Of a DNA stretch of 64,000 nt, positions 36,374 to 45,073 are shown piece by piece. The DNA comes from Pontibacter sp. HSC-36F09 (GTDB lineage Bacteria > Bacteroidota > Bacteroidia > Cytophagales > Hymenobacteraceae): NCBI RefSeq assembly GCF_024171605.1, contig NZ_JALKAA010000009.1, positions 58,530 to 122,529 on the forward strand, given 5' to 3'. The notes under the pieces were generated by a model. That model was not told the DNA's origin and searched no databases. It saw only the letters and a list, made by a program, of their open reading frames with translations. The number at the start of each line of letters is the position of its first letter. The stretch's first letter is position 1. Both the position numbers and the translations under genes were made by a program.

Positions 36374-36841
36374 TTATTTTATTTGAACTGTTTTCTCTGA
36401 ATAATATGCCTCTGCCCCATCGCTGAAGTTCACACGAACTTTCCAGAGACCTTTTTCCAGGTCCCCCACGTCAATAAGCTGGCTCTTGTCCCGGCCAAGT
36501 TGTAAAGGCAACTGCTTGTCCAGTTTATCGTCCGATGGTCGGAACAGGGTGATCGTGCCGCTCAGGTTTTTATCCTGATAAGTAGCCGGTACCTGCAGCA
36601 GGATATTGCCTGCTTCTTCGTTGTATTGCAGCATCACATCGCCCAGGGCCTGTGTGCGGCGCACCCGGTCGATCTGATCCTGGTAGGCGATCTCCTGGGC
36701 GTAATAGTCTTTACTCACGAGGTCTACATCCTGGTTCATGGCCTGTACCACAAAATAGATGATGTAGGCCATGAAGGAGGCCAGCCCAATGAGGATGGCA
36801 TAAGGCCAGAAGGTAAATTTTTTATTTTTATCAGTTTTCAT
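36374..36841 (-). CDS. ccoH: CcoH/FixH cytochrome cbb3 assembly protein
   Basis: A 155-residue FixH-family protein: one N-terminal transmembrane helix (about residues 12-33), then a periplasmic beta domain. The family signature after the helix is clear: D-V-D-L-V-S-K-D-Y-Y-A-Q-E-I-A-Y-Q-D-Q. The end, E-K-G-L-W-K-V-R-V-N, is also typical. CcoH interacts with CcoI/CcoG products and is needed for stable cbb3 oxidase. It lies 41 bp downstream of ccoG and 4 bp before the SafE-like gene. Confidence 0.9.
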   Translation of the reverse strand: MKTDKNKKFTFWPYAILIGLASFMAYIIYFVVQAMNQDVDLVSKDYYAQEIAYQDQIDRVRRTQALGDVMLQYNEEAGNILLQVPATYQDKNLSGTITLFRPSDDKLDKQLPLQLGRDKSQLIDVGDLEKGLWKVRVNFSDGAEAYYSEKTVQIK

Positions 36842-36882
36842 GATGAATGTGCTTGATTGGTTGCTTCTAATATAAGCTGTCT

Positions 36883-38289
36883 TTACTTGGCAGGGGCCAG
36901 AAACTTTGTGTCCTGTGTCGTGATGAGTTCATCATCGTGGTACACTCCGATCTCTATTTCGGCGTTCATACCTGTTAACTGATTTTGCGGTATCTCTGCG
37001 AAGAACACCCCATCTGCCTTGCCCTGCGCCGGTAGTACCAGCTCGCTGCCCACCATCTGGATTGTTCCATCTGTATTGTGCAGTTTCAGGGTTAGCGGCA
37101 TATCGGTGTTGGTCTTGTTGATCACCGAAATGTTGTAGAGGTTCTTCACTGTGCCCTGCTCAGTTTTCTGATAGAGCTGTCCTGGTGTGCGCAGTATGGT
37201 GGCCTGGGCATCGTCTCTTGTTAATAGCAGCGTTGTGAGGGCAACCAAAAGGAGCATCAGCACGGCACTGTAACCCATAACACGTGGCGTGAAAAGCTTC
37301 CACTGACGACCCTCTGCAATGGCTTCTTCGGAATCGTAGCGAATCAGGCCTTCCGGCTTGTCGATCATGCGCATGATGTCGTTGCAGGCATCGATACAGG
37401 CTGTGCAGTTGATACATTCCAGTTGCTGCGCGCCGTTGCGGATGTCTATACCTGTCGGGCAAACCTGCACGCACTGATGACAGTCGATGCAGTCACCATC
37501 GGTACGCTCCTGCCCCTTGCGCAGCTTACCACGCGGCTCCCCACGACCATAGTCATAAGCTACTGTCAGACTTTTCTTGTCGAGCATCACCCCTTGCAGA
37601 CGGCCATAAGGGCAAACGATCGTACATACCTGCTCACGGAAGTAAGCAAATACCCAGTAGAATACGCCTGTGAAAGCCACCAGAGAGCCAAAGCCGGCCA
37701 TATGGTTGATAGGGCCTTCTGCAATTATTTTCTTCAGTTCATCTATACCTATTATATAGGCCAAGAACAAGTTGGAGATCAGAAAAGAGATCAACAGGAA
37801 AATGGCTGTCTTGGAGCTCTTCTTCAGGATCTTTTCTGTGTTCCAGGGCATTTTGTTCAGTGCCCGTTGCTTGGTATAATCACCCTCAATCAGGTACTCG
37901 ATGCGACGGAAAACCATTTCAAGGAAGATAGTCTGCGGACAAACCCAGCCACAAAATAGCCTGCCGTATATCACGGTAAACAGGATGATGAAGACCACCA
38001 TTGCCAGGAAAGCCAGTACCAGAATAAAGAAGTCCTGAGGCCAGAAGAGGATGCCGAAGATAACAAACTTGCGCTCCACGATGTTGAGCATCAGCAGCGG
38101 CAGCCCATTGATTTTGATGAAAGGCCCTATAAACAGCAGTGTCAGCAAGCCATAGCTCACCCATTTCCTGTAGTCGTAGAGTTTGCCTTTTGGTTTTTTA
38201 GGGTATACCCATACCCTTTTTCCATGCTCGTCAATAGTCGAGATGTGATCGCGGAATTCGTCCGGAGCGGTGTGTGATTTAATTGCCAT
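36883..38289 (-). CDS. ccoG: Cytochrome c oxidase accessory protein CcoG (RdxA/FixG)
   Basis: A 468-residue membrane ferredoxin-like protein that reduces copper for cbb3 oxidase assembly. It has five hydrophobic segments (about residues 45-65, 90-115, 160-185, 195-215 and 340-360). W-V-C-P-Q-T-I-F-L-E and V-C-P-Y-G-R-L-Q are typical of FixG. Two 4Fe-4S clusters are indicated by C-I-D-C-H-Q-C-V-Q-V-C-P and C-I-N-C-T-A-C-I-D-A-C. The C-terminal 100 residues form the FixG Ig-like domain. Upstream lies one of the best FNR-like promoters of the window. Confidence 0.95.
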   Translation of the reverse strand: MAIKSHTAPDEFRDHISTIDEHGKRVWVYPKKPKGKLYDYRKWVSYGLLTLLFIGPFIKINGLPLLMLNIVERKFVIFGILFWPQDFFILVLAFLAMVVFIILFTVIYGRLFCGWVCPQTIFLEMVFRRIEYLIEGDYTKQRALNKMPWNTEKILKKSSKTAIFLLISFLISNLFLAYIIGIDELKKIIAEGPINHMAGFGSLVAFTGVFYWVFAYFREQVCTIVCPYGRLQGVMLDKKSLTVAYDYGRGEPRGKLRKGQERTDGDCIDCHQCVQVCPTGIDIRNGAQQLECINCTACIDACNDIMRMIDKPEGLIRYDSEEAIAEGRQWKLFTPRVMGYSAVLMLLLVALTTLLLTRDDAQATILRTPGQLYQKTEQGTVKNLYNISVINKTNTDMPLTLKLHNTDGTIQMVGSELVLPAQGKADGVFFAEIPQNQLTGMNAEIEIGVYHDDELITTQDTKFLAPAK

Positions 38290-38375
38290 GGCAGTTTAAT
38301 TTGTGCGGATATTAATCCTGCCTCTAAAGATAAAATTGGTAGCCAGAAACTGCTTTGTGCTGCTCTTTGCTGATA

Positions 38376-38441
38376 CAAAATTCCTTATTTGCGGACTGTA
38401 AAAAGATGACCAATGTCATTCTTCCAGGTGATTGTCATCAG
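38376..38441 (-). promoter_or_regulatory. FNR-like tandem dyads and -7 box of the ccoG operon
   Basis: Minus-strand promoter. The -7 box at 38376-38383 reads GAATTTTG (one mismatch). The proximal dyad ATGACCAATGTCAT at 38406-38419 is a perfect 5-4-5 palindrome, centred 33 bp from the box. The distal dyad GTGATTGTCATCAG at 38428-38441 is centred 22 bp further up. A 45-nt block here is repeated almost exactly before ccoNO. Confidence 0.6.
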
Positions 38442-38445
38442 TAAT
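38401..38445. repeat. 45-nt near-identical control block, copy 1 (ccoG)
   Basis: Differs from the block at 42266-42310 at only two of 45 positions (numbers 11 and 19 of the block). It spans both FNR-like dyads and the DNA between them, so selection or gene conversion keeps more than the dyads alone. Confidence 0.85.
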
Positions 38446-38460
38446 ACCTTAAAACACAAA

Positions 38461-38488
38461 AGGCAGACATTCTTTCGAATGCCTGCCT
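38461..38488 (-). terminator. Terminator after ccoP
   Basis: On the minus strand a 12-bp stem (AGGCAGGCATTC, GAAA tetraloop, one G-T wobble) is followed by TTTGTGTTTT, 22 bp past the ccoP stop. It separates the ccoNO-ccoQ-ccoP transcript from ccoG. Confidence 0.8.
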
Positions 38489-38510
38489 CTCATATAGGGA
38501 GGGTTAAAGT

Positions 38511-39707
38511 TTATTCTTTCTCGCCTTGTGCCTCTTTGCCATTAGGCGGGTTGCTGCCTTGCAATGACAGGATGTAGCTACTCACTTCCAGCATCTGATC
38601 TTTGGTCAGTTTGCCTTGCCAAGGCACCATACCTTTGCTTGGCACACCAAATTTCACGGTTTTGAAAATATCGTTCACATCACCGCCGTGCAGCCAGTAT
38701 TCGTCTGTCAGGTTAGGACCAACGGTACCTTCACCGGCCTGGCCGTGGCAGGCGGCGCAGTTCTGTATGTAGAGTGCCTTGCCTGACTCCAGTGCAGCGG
38801 CATCTGTCAGCACTTCGTAATCAGTCACTGCATTCGGGTCTTCCACGTTCTGGGCGGCAATAAGAGCTGCTTGGGCCATTTCAGTTTCATACTCCTCTAG
38901 CTGCAGCGCACCGGTGCGGAACACGTGGTAGTGTAGCATATAACCCACAGCAAACAAAATGGATGCGTAGAACATATACTTCCACCAAGGCGGCAGGTCG
39001 TTGTCGTACTCTTGTATACCGTCGAAATCGTGGGTAGAGTGAATCTCATCTTTTGCCTTACCCGTCATAACAGAGGCATCACCACTCATTAGCGCGTATA
39101 CACGACCTGAGAAAGTAGAATGGAATTCTTCATCCTTTAGTGAATCGCCCATCATCGGAACGATCACTCGGAAGAGCATAATCAGCACGATAACAATCAG
39201 CAGGATGATCAGACCAACCAGACCGTAGATAAAGTGTACGATTGGTGGCAGGTCCATGAAAGCAACATCCTGCACTGCAGCCGGTGCAGCCGCTTCAGCC
39301 GTGCTCGTGGCTACTGGTTCTTCTGCTACGGCAGGTGCTGCGGCACTGGCTTCTTTTATGTAGGCTACCACATGGTTGATGTCGTCGTCTGAGAGGGATC
39401 CCTCAAAAGCCGGCATCGGCATTTTGTTGAACTTCTCGAACACAGCTACGGCATCCGCATCACCTGACTGAACGAGTTCCTGCGAGTTTTTGATGAACTT
39501 ATGCAGCCATTCATCGCCACGGCGCTCATGCACATCTTTCAGGGCTGGTCCTACCACGTCAGCATCTATGCTATGGCAGACGGCGCAGTTTCCATCAAAG
39601 ATAGTCTTGCCCTGCACCGCGTCCTGCGCAAACGCCGGGGCGCCCGTCATCAGAACAAAGCCGGCCGCCAGGGCCAGTTGTTTCAGTTTTAGCATGGGAG
39701 ATTTCAT
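38511..39707 (-). CDS. ccoP: cbb3 oxidase subunit CcoP with extra N-terminal cytochrome c domain
   Basis: A 398-residue dihaem protein of the cbb3 oxidase. Order: signal peptide (ending A-F-A-Q-D), cytochrome c domain with C-A-V-C-H at 41-45 and a Met ligand candidate in K-M-P-M-P-A-F, an Ala/Pro/Glu-rich linker, two transmembrane helices (about 155-180 and 245-265), and a second cytochrome c domain with C-A-A-C-H near 316-320. The CcoP N-domain signature D-F-D-G-I-Q-E-Y-D-N-D-L-P-P-W-W lies before the second helix. In proteobacterial CcoP both haem domains follow the membrane anchor, so this order is different. Its start overlaps the ccoQ-like stop by 4 bp (ATGA). Confidence 0.93.
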   Translation of the reverse strand: MKSPMLKLKQLALAAGFVLMTGAPAFAQDAVQGKTIFDGNCAVCHSIDADVVGPALKDVHERRGDEWLHKFIKNSQELVQSGDADAVAVFEKFNKMPMPAFEGSLSDDDINHVVAYIKEASAAAPAVAEEPVATSTAEAAAPAAVQDVAFMDLPPIVHFIYGLVGLIILLIVIVLIMLFRVIVPMMGDSLKDEEFHSTFSGRVYALMSGDASVMTGKAKDEIHSTHDFDGIQEYDNDLPPWWKYMFYASILFAVGYMLHYHVFRTGALQLEEYETEMAQAALIAAQNVEDPNAVTDYEVLTDAAALESGKALYIQNCAACHGQAGEGTVGPNLTDEYWLHGGDVNDIFKTVKFGVPSKGMVPWQGKLTKDQMLEVSSYILSLQGSNPPNGKEAQGEKE

Positions 39708-39898
39708 TGTCTGTTCCCTCCTATTGTTTCGTCTTGATCATCATCTGAGCAGGCGAAGCTACTCATGTTGCTCACATACTTCTTGTCCATCAAGGCTACA
39801 TAGATCAGCAGCCCCAGGAAGAACAAAAAGAAGATAGTAAATGAAATGAGCGGGTATATTTCAATGCCTTCTATGGCTTGTAACACGTTCTTGTACAT
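39704..39898 (-). CDS. CcoQ-like small membrane protein
   Basis: A 64-residue protein starting M-Y-K-N-V-L. One transmembrane helix (about residues 17-37) is followed by a basic segment (D-K-K-Y) and a polar tail. Size, topology and position between ccoO and ccoP match CcoQ, the small subunit that stabilises cbb3 oxidase; sequence similarity alone would not show this. The overlap with ccoP suggests translational coupling. The frame extends 12 codons upstream without family support. Confidence 0.75.
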   Translation of the reverse strand: MYKNVLQAIEGIEIYPLISFTIFFLFFLGLLIYVALMDKKYVSNMSSFACSDDDQDETIGGNRQ

Positions 39899-39988
39899 TG
39901 TCTTAGGCTTTTTCGACGTCAGACTTTGTGACAAAGGACTTCCGAGTTGCTCTTCTGTCCTTTGCCATAGAGCCTTATGTCAGGTTTA

Positions 39989-42175
39989 CTATTCTTCTAC
40001 TTCTTCAGCTTTCACCTTAATGTCGGTACCCAGACGCTGCAGGTAGGCGATCACGGCCACAATTTCGGTTTCAGGACGCACTTCCAGACCTTCTTTAGCC
40101 AAGTCGGCGCTAATCTCGCGGGCCTGCTTCATCAGTTCCTCGTTCGCGTTGGCAATGTACTCGTCCTCGTAAGGCACGCCCAGTTGCTTCAGCACTTCAA
40201 GTTTCTTCTGTGTTGTGGTCAGGTCCACATCCTGCTCAAACAGCCATGGGTAAGCCGGCATAATAGAGCCTGGCGACATGGAAGTTGGGTCGAGCATGTG
40301 GTGGTAGTGCCAGCTGTGCGGATACTTACCGCCGACCCTATGAAGATCCGGACCGGTACGCTTGGAGCCCCACAGGAAGTTGTGATCATACACGAATTCA
40401 CCTGCTTTAGAGTACTCACCGTAGCGTTCAGTTTCCGATCTGAACGGACGAACCATTTGTGTATGGCAGTTCACACAACCTTCTTTGATGTAGAGGTCAC
40501 GCCCCTGTAATTCCAGTGAGGTATAAGGCTTCACGCTGGCAATGGTCGGTACGTTGGACTTGATCACGAAGGCAGGTATAAACTCTACCAGACCGCCGAT
40601 CAGGATGGCTATAGTTGCCCATATCGCCATTTGCATCGGACGTTTTTCGATCCAGCTGTGCCAGTGACCAGCGTTGTGGCTCACTTCTTTCACAATAGGA
40701 GGAGCTACTGCAGCCTCGTTTGCCTCCAAAGCACCAGACTTCGCTGTCTTGTACAGGTTATAGATCATCAGGAATACGCCGCTCAGGTATAGCAATCCGC
40801 CTACACCACGCAGGTAGTACATCGGAACGATCTGAAGAACAGTCTCCAGGAAGTTAGAGTACTGCAAAGTGCCTTCCGGAGTGAACTGTTTCCACATCAG
40901 ACCCTGGGTGAAACCAGCCCAGTACATAGGTATAGCGTAGAACAGGATACCGAGTGTGCCCAGCCAGAAGTGCGCGTTGGCAAGCTTCTTAGAGTGTAGT
41001 TTTGTTTTGTACAGGCGTGGGAACAACCAGTACAGCATCGCGAATGTCAGGAAGCCGTTCCAGCCCAGGGCACCTACGTGCACGTGTGCTACGATCCAGT
41101 CAGTAAAGTGGGCAATGGCATTTACGTTCTTCAGCGACAGCATCGGTCCTTCGAAAGTAGCCATACCGTAAGCGGTGATCGCTACTACCATGAACTTCAA
41201 TACCGGCTCTTCACGCACCTTGTCCCAGGCACCACGTAATGTTAGCAGACCGTTGATCATACCACCCCAGCTTGGAGCGAGCAGCATGATGGAGAATACA
41301 ACACCCAGTGACTGTGCCCAGTCAGGCAATGAGGTATAGAGCAAGTGGTGAGGACCAGCCCAGATGTAGATGAAGATCAGCGACCAGAAGTGGATGATAG
41401 AAAGTCGGTATGAATATAACGGACGGTTCGCAGCCTTTGGCAGGAAGTAGTACATCAGGCCCAGGAACGGTGTTGTCAGGAAGAACGCAACCGCGTTGTG
41501 GCCATACCACCACTGCACCAGCGCATCCTGCACCCCGGCGTAGCCAGAGTAGCTTTTCCACATGGTAACTGGCAGTTCGTAAGAGTTAACAATGTGCAGT
41601 ACCGCTACAGTCAGAAAAGTGGCAATGTAAAACCAGATGGCTACGTACATGTGCTTTTCGCGACGTTTGGCAAGGGTACCGAACATGTTCCAGCCGAATA
41701 CCACCCATATTAATGTAATAGCAATATCGATCGGCCACTCCAGCTCGGCATACTCTTTTGAGGTTGTCATGCCCAGCGGAAGCGTGATAACAGCGGCGAC
41801 AATAATCAGCTGCCAGCCCCAGAAATTCAGTCTACTTAGTACATCGCTGTACATGCGCGACTTACAGAGGCGCTGCAATGAGTAGTACACACCCATAAAG
41901 ATGGCATTACCCACGAAGGCAAAAATGACCGCATTGGTGTGCAGTGGCCTGATACGGCCGAAAGTTGTGTATTGGTTACCCATGTTCACATCGGGGTTGG
42001 CAAGCTGGAACGCGATCAGGGTACCGATAATCATACCGGCTACGCCCCAAAACACGGTAGCAATACCAAAGTCGCGAACGATCTTGTTGTCGTAGAAGAA
42101 GGATTCTGAACCCCCGGTGTCCTCGCCTACCCGCTTCGGGTTCGGCTCTAAGACGGTTCCTACATTAGTTGACAT
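39989..42175 (-). CDS. ccoN: Fused cbb3 cytochrome oxidase subunits I and II (CcoN-CcoO)
   Basis: A 728-residue fusion. Residues 1-480 are CcoN, the haem-copper catalytic subunit with about twelve helices. Landmarks include H-T-N-A-V-I-F-A-F, W-W-Y-G-H-N-A-V-A-F (copper-site His and helix VI) and H-F-T-D-W-I-V-A-H-V-H-V-G-A-L-G-W (haem ligands). A linker and one transmembrane helix (about 505-530) lead into CcoO (about 540-728). The single haem c site is C-V-N-C-H near 565, with the CcoO motif H-T-Q-M-V-R-P-F. The enzyme reduces O2 to water with high affinity. The fusion is complete, with no internal stop, and occurs in other Bacteroidota. Confidence 0.96.
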   Translation of the reverse strand: MSTNVGTVLEPNPKRVGEDTGGSESFFYDNKIVRDFGIATVFWGVAGMIIGTLIAFQLANPDVNMGNQYTTFGRIRPLHTNAVIFAFVGNAIFMGVYYSLQRLCKSRMYSDVLSRLNFWGWQLIIVAAVITLPLGMTTSKEYAELEWPIDIAITLIWVVFGWNMFGTLAKRREKHMYVAIWFYIATFLTVAVLHIVNSYELPVTMWKSYSGYAGVQDALVQWWYGHNAVAFFLTTPFLGLMYYFLPKAANRPLYSYRLSIIHFWSLIFIYIWAGPHHLLYTSLPDWAQSLGVVFSIMLLAPSWGGMINGLLTLRGAWDKVREEPVLKFMVVAITAYGMATFEGPMLSLKNVNAIAHFTDWIVAHVHVGALGWNGFLTFAMLYWLFPRLYKTKLHSKKLANAHFWLGTLGILFYAIPMYWAGFTQGLMWKQFTPEGTLQYSNFLETVLQIVPMYYLRGVGGLLYLSGVFLMIYNLYKTAKSGALEANEAAVAPPIVKEVSHNAGHWHSWIEKRPMQMAIWATIAILIGGLVEFIPAFVIKSNVPTIASVKPYTSLELQGRDLYIKEGCVNCHTQMVRPFRSETERYGEYSKAGEFVYDHNFLWGSKRTGPDLHRVGGKYPHSWHYHHMLDPTSMSPGSIMPAYPWLFEQDVDLTTTQKKLEVLKQLGVPYEDEYIANANEELMKQAREISADLAKEGLEVRPETEIVAVIAYLQRLGTDIKVKAEEVEE

Positions 42176-42240
42176 GTGCGGTGTCCTCCATTGGTTAAGG
42201 TGTGTTGTGAATTACTGTTTGTTTGCTTGTTAATCATGTG

Positions 42241-42306
42241 CAAAATTGATAAATCAGCCTCTCCGAAAAGATGACTAATGTCACTCTTCCAGGTGATTGT
42301 CATCAG
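42241..42306 (-). promoter_or_regulatory. FNR-like tandem dyads and -7 box of the ccoNO operon
   Basis: Minus-strand promoter. The -7 box at 42241-42248 reads CAATTTTG (one mismatch). The proximal dyad ATGACTAATGTCAC at 42271-42284 is centred 33 bp from it. The distal dyad GTGATTGTCATCAG at 42293-42306 is 22 bp further. A predicted start near 42237 leaves a 60-nt leader. Confidence 0.6.
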
Positions 42307-42310
42307 TAAT
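42266..42310. repeat. 45-nt near-identical control block, copy 2 (ccoNO)
   Basis: Partner of the block at 38401-38445 (43 of 45 identical). It overlaps the region just past the ccoS stop codon, so ccoS ends inside or close to the control region of ccoNO. Confidence 0.85.
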
Positions 42311-42319
42311 CAGAGCGAC

Positions 42320-42505
42320 TTACTGCTGTTTCTGGGCTATTTTGTCGTTTTTAGGTGCGCCGCCCACCTCGTTCTCGAAAAGCATGCGAACGGCTGGCGT
42401 ATAGTCATCGTCGTACTGACCGGAGCGCACGGCCCACAGGAAAGCGGCCAGAAAAGCAGCTGCTACTAGCACACTGATGGATATGAGAATGAAAATGATA
42501 TACAT
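42320..42505 (-). CDS. ccoS: CcoS cbb3 oxidase maturation protein
   Basis: A 61-residue single-helix membrane protein required for inserting haem b and copper into cbb3 oxidase. The helix (about residues 3-25) runs straight into F-L-W-A-V-R-S-G-Q-Y-D-D-D, the diagnostic CcoS motif (F-x-W-A-v-r-S-G-Q-f-D-D). The C-terminus is Lys/Gln-rich and variable. The gene is between ccoI and ccoNO, the normal location. Confidence 0.93.
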   Translation of the reverse strand: MYIIFILISISVLVAAAFLAAFLWAVRSGQYDDDYTPAVRMLFENEVGGAPKNDKIAQKQQ

Positions 42506-42529
42506 GGCGTTTTTTGGTTTTAGAGTGTT

Positions 42530-42640
42530 GGTGATTGAGTGAGTGAATTAGCGAATGTGTGAATGAGTGATTGAGTGACTGTTTATACATGAGAATATTA
42601 TTCACTCATTCGCTCAACCATTAACTCACTCAATTATTAA
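42530..42640. repeat. Degenerate GAGTGA/TCACTC simple-repeat spacer
   Basis: The ccoI-ccoS spacer is made of imperfect GAGTGA-type units on the left (42531-42580) and complementary CACTCA-type units on the right (42601-42640), so the two sides can pair. It is low-complexity DNA of a kind scattered in Bacteroidota. Any reading frame in it encodes repetitive Ser/His/Leu text and is not a gene. Confidence 0.6.
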
Positions 42641-45048
42641 AGTCCCGCTTTCTTAGCAGCATACCTGACAGAGAGCGTTGCAAAAGTCATCACGCTAAGC
42701 GTACTGATCGGCATCAGAATAGCTGAAACAATAGGTGTGAACAGCCCCATCACAGCCATGGTGAGGCCCACCACGTTGTAAACCAGCGACACTGCGAAAG
42801 TCAGCAGGATCAGCGACATGGTCTTTTTAGAGAAGTTCAAGAAAGTGCTCAGTTTATCGAATGACTCTGCATCCAGAATAGCGTCGCAGGACGGTGAGAA
42901 GTTGGTGACGCTGTTGCTCAGGGCTATACCTGCATCACTCTGCTTCAGTGCGCCGGCATCGTTCAGGCCATCTCCCACCATTAGTACCTGGTGTTGGCCC
43001 TGCTCTTTCAATTTCTGAATGTACTCCAGTTTCTGAACAGGCGACTGGTTGAAGTTTAGTTCGGCTTCGTTCCCAAGCAATTCACGCAGCCTTGCCGCCT
43101 CGTGGTCGTTGTCGCCCGAGAGTACCGCGATTTTCTTGTCTTTCAGATCCCCTAGCACTTTGTTAAGGCCGTCGCGGTACACATTAAAGAAGGTATAGTA
43201 ACCCAGCAACACGCCGTCTATAGACACATAAACAGTTGTTTTGAGCGTGTCGTTTTGCTTATCGGCAGGTACGCCTAGGTATGCGGCAGAACCTACGCGC
43301 ACCAGCATACCATTTACTTCGCCTACCAGTCCTTTGCCAGTATATTCCTGAAAGCCTGTAACCGTAGCTGTGCTTCCCTTCATGGCCTCGCTGATGCGCT
43401 GGCTGAGCGGGTGCGTCGAGTGACGTAGTACTGAAAGTATAGCTTGTGATTGATCTTGAGAAAGGGCTTTACCTGTGTATGTTACCTCAGCTTCGCTTGG
43501 TTCTGTCAGTGTGCCGGTTTTGTCAAACACCACGGTGTCGATTTTGGCCAGCCTTTCTACAACGCCAGTGTTTTTGAGGTAGAATTTGTTTCGTCCGAAC
43601 ACACGCATGGTATGGCCATGCACAAAAGGCGTGGCCAGCGACAAGGCACAAGGGCAGGCAATGATCAGCACAGATGTAAAGGCCTTCATGGCGATGTCCA
43701 TGTCGCGCGGCACCCAGTAAATGAGCGCTCCGGCTGCCACCAGCAGGGTCACAATGATAAAGTATTTGCCCGCAATGTTGGAGTAGGTATGGAGGTACTG
43801 TGCTTCGTTTTTGGAGAATACAGTGTCGTTCCACAGTTGTGTCAGGTAGCCTTGCGACACCTCTTTTACGACCTCCAGCTCGATGCTTTCACCTACCTGG
43901 CGCCCACCGGCATAGATCACCTCGCCTACCACTTTTTCTACCGGCTCCGACTCACCAGACACAAAGCTGTAGTCGATCATGGCGCGTCCGTGCAGCAGGA
44001 TGGCATCGGCAGGTATAAGTTCCTGGTTTCTAATCCGGATACGGTCTCCTACCTGAAGGTTTCGTACAGCTGTAGAGGATTCTTCCCCGTCTTCTTTCAG
44101 CACCGTAATCGATACCGGGAAATAAGAGGTATAGTCCCGGTCAAATGCGAGGGTGTCGTAGGTGCGTTGCTGAAAGTATTTACCGATCAGCATAAAGAAT
44201 ACCAGACCCGTGAACGAATCAAGGTAGCCTGGACCGCGACCGGTAAGGATATCAAACAGGGATACAAAGAAGAGCGCCAGCAGACCGGTGGAGATAGGCA
44301 GGTCGATGTTGACCATGCGCTGCCTGATGCCTTCCCACGCCGACGTAAAGAAACCACGGGCGCTGTAGAAGAACACAGGTATAGACAGGATGATGCTCAG
44401 GTACCCGAAGAAGGAGCCGAAGTTATTTTGCAGGCCCTTAGTAAAGTCCAGGTAATCAGGGAAGGCTAGTAGCATCACGTTACCGAACGCGAAACCAGCT
44501 ATACCTAGTTTATAGATAAGGGCGCGGCTTCTCTTGGTGGTTTTCTTGCCGTCGGTGTCAGCGAGTGTGATGGCAGGCTCGTACCCGATGCGGGTCAGCA
44601 GCTCTACTACTTCACGCAAAGAGGTCTTTTCGTGAAGGTATGTAAGGGCCACCTCCTTGCGCATGAAGTTCACTGTTGTTTCGGCTATACCTGGGTTCAG
44701 CTTAAACAGGTTCTCCAGCAGCCAGATACAGGAGCTGCAGTGCATCTGAGGTATGTAAAACGTCAGTTTGCAGATTTTATCGCTGCGGAAGTTGATCAGC
44801 TGGGCCTCCACACCTGGATCGTCCAGATACGCAAAGCGAGCTTCTGAAACAGGTTTTTTGCCGGTCAGGCCCGGGCTTTCTTCCAGGTTATAGTAAGTGC
44901 AGAGGTTGTTTTCTTCGAGAAGTTCATAAACGGCTTTACACCCATCGCAGCAGAAAGCTTTTTCGTGCGCTACAATGGGCTCGTCACCACAGGAATCCCC
45001 GCAGTGGTAGCAGTTCTGAATATTGGTTTGGAGTGCGGCTTCCATCAC
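42637..45048 (-). CDS. ccoI: CcoI/CopA2-type copper-translocating P-type ATPase
   Basis: An 803-residue P1B ATPase that exports copper for cbb3 oxidase assembly. The N-terminus has a Cys-rich finger (C-Y-H-C-G-D-S-C and F-C-C-D-G-C-K), then an HMA domain with M-H-C-S-S-C. Eight membrane helices follow. The ion site is A-C-P-C-A-L-S-L-A-T-P, the phosphorylation site D-K-T-G-T-L-T and the hinge G-D-G-L-N-D-A. The finger-plus-HMA head is typical of CcoI/FixI rather than detoxifying CopA. The -7 box in front is a perfect TAnnTTTG match. The start may be either of two adjacent ATGs. Confidence 0.95.
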   Translation of the reverse strand: MMEAALQTNIQNCYHCGDSCGDEPIVAHEKAFCCDGCKAVYELLEENNLCTYYNLEESPGLTGKKPVSEARFAYLDDPGVEAQLINFRSDKICKLTFYIPQMHCSSCIWLLENLFKLNPGIAETTVNFMRKEVALTYLHEKTSLREVVELLTRIGYEPAITLADTDGKKTTKRSRALIYKLGIAGFAFGNVMLLAFPDYLDFTKGLQNNFGSFFGYLSIILSIPVFFYSARGFFTSAWEGIRQRMVNIDLPISTGLLALFFVSLFDILTGRGPGYLDSFTGLVFFMLIGKYFQQRTYDTLAFDRDYTSYFPVSITVLKEDGEESSTAVRNLQVGDRIRIRNQELIPADAILLHGRAMIDYSFVSGESEPVEKVVGEVIYAGGRQVGESIELEVVKEVSQGYLTQLWNDTVFSKNEAQYLHTYSNIAGKYFIIVTLLVAAGALIYWVPRDMDIAMKAFTSVLIIACPCALSLATPFVHGHTMRVFGRNKFYLKNTGVVERLAKIDTVVFDKTGTLTEPSEAEVTYTGKALSQDQSQAILSVLRHSTHPLSQRISEAMKGSTATVTGFQEYTGKGLVGEVNGMLVRVGSAAYLGVPADKQNDTLKTTVYVSIDGVLLGYYTFFNVYRDGLNKVLGDLKDKKIAVLSGDNDHEAARLRELLGNEAELNFNQSPVQKLEYIQKLKEQGQHQVLMVGDGLNDAGALKQSDAGIALSNSVTNFSPSCDAILDAESFDKLSTFLNFSKKTMSLILLTFAVSLVYNVVGLTMAVMGLFTPIVSAILMPISTLSVMTFATLSVRYAAKKAGL

Positions 45049-45073
45049 AATTATCCTTTATTAATGTCTGTGA

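Noticed and set aside
42405..42605. Frame overlapping the ccoS start with repeated Ser-His-Leu text
   Set aside because: It results from the GAGTGA/TCACTC simple repeat and from antisense-like reading of ccoS in another frame.
43450..44469. Long open frame on the plus strand antisense to the copper ATPase gene
   Set aside because: It lies wholly inside ccoI, whose frame has all P-type ATPase motifs; the antisense peptide shows no domain and has the composition of a shadow frame.
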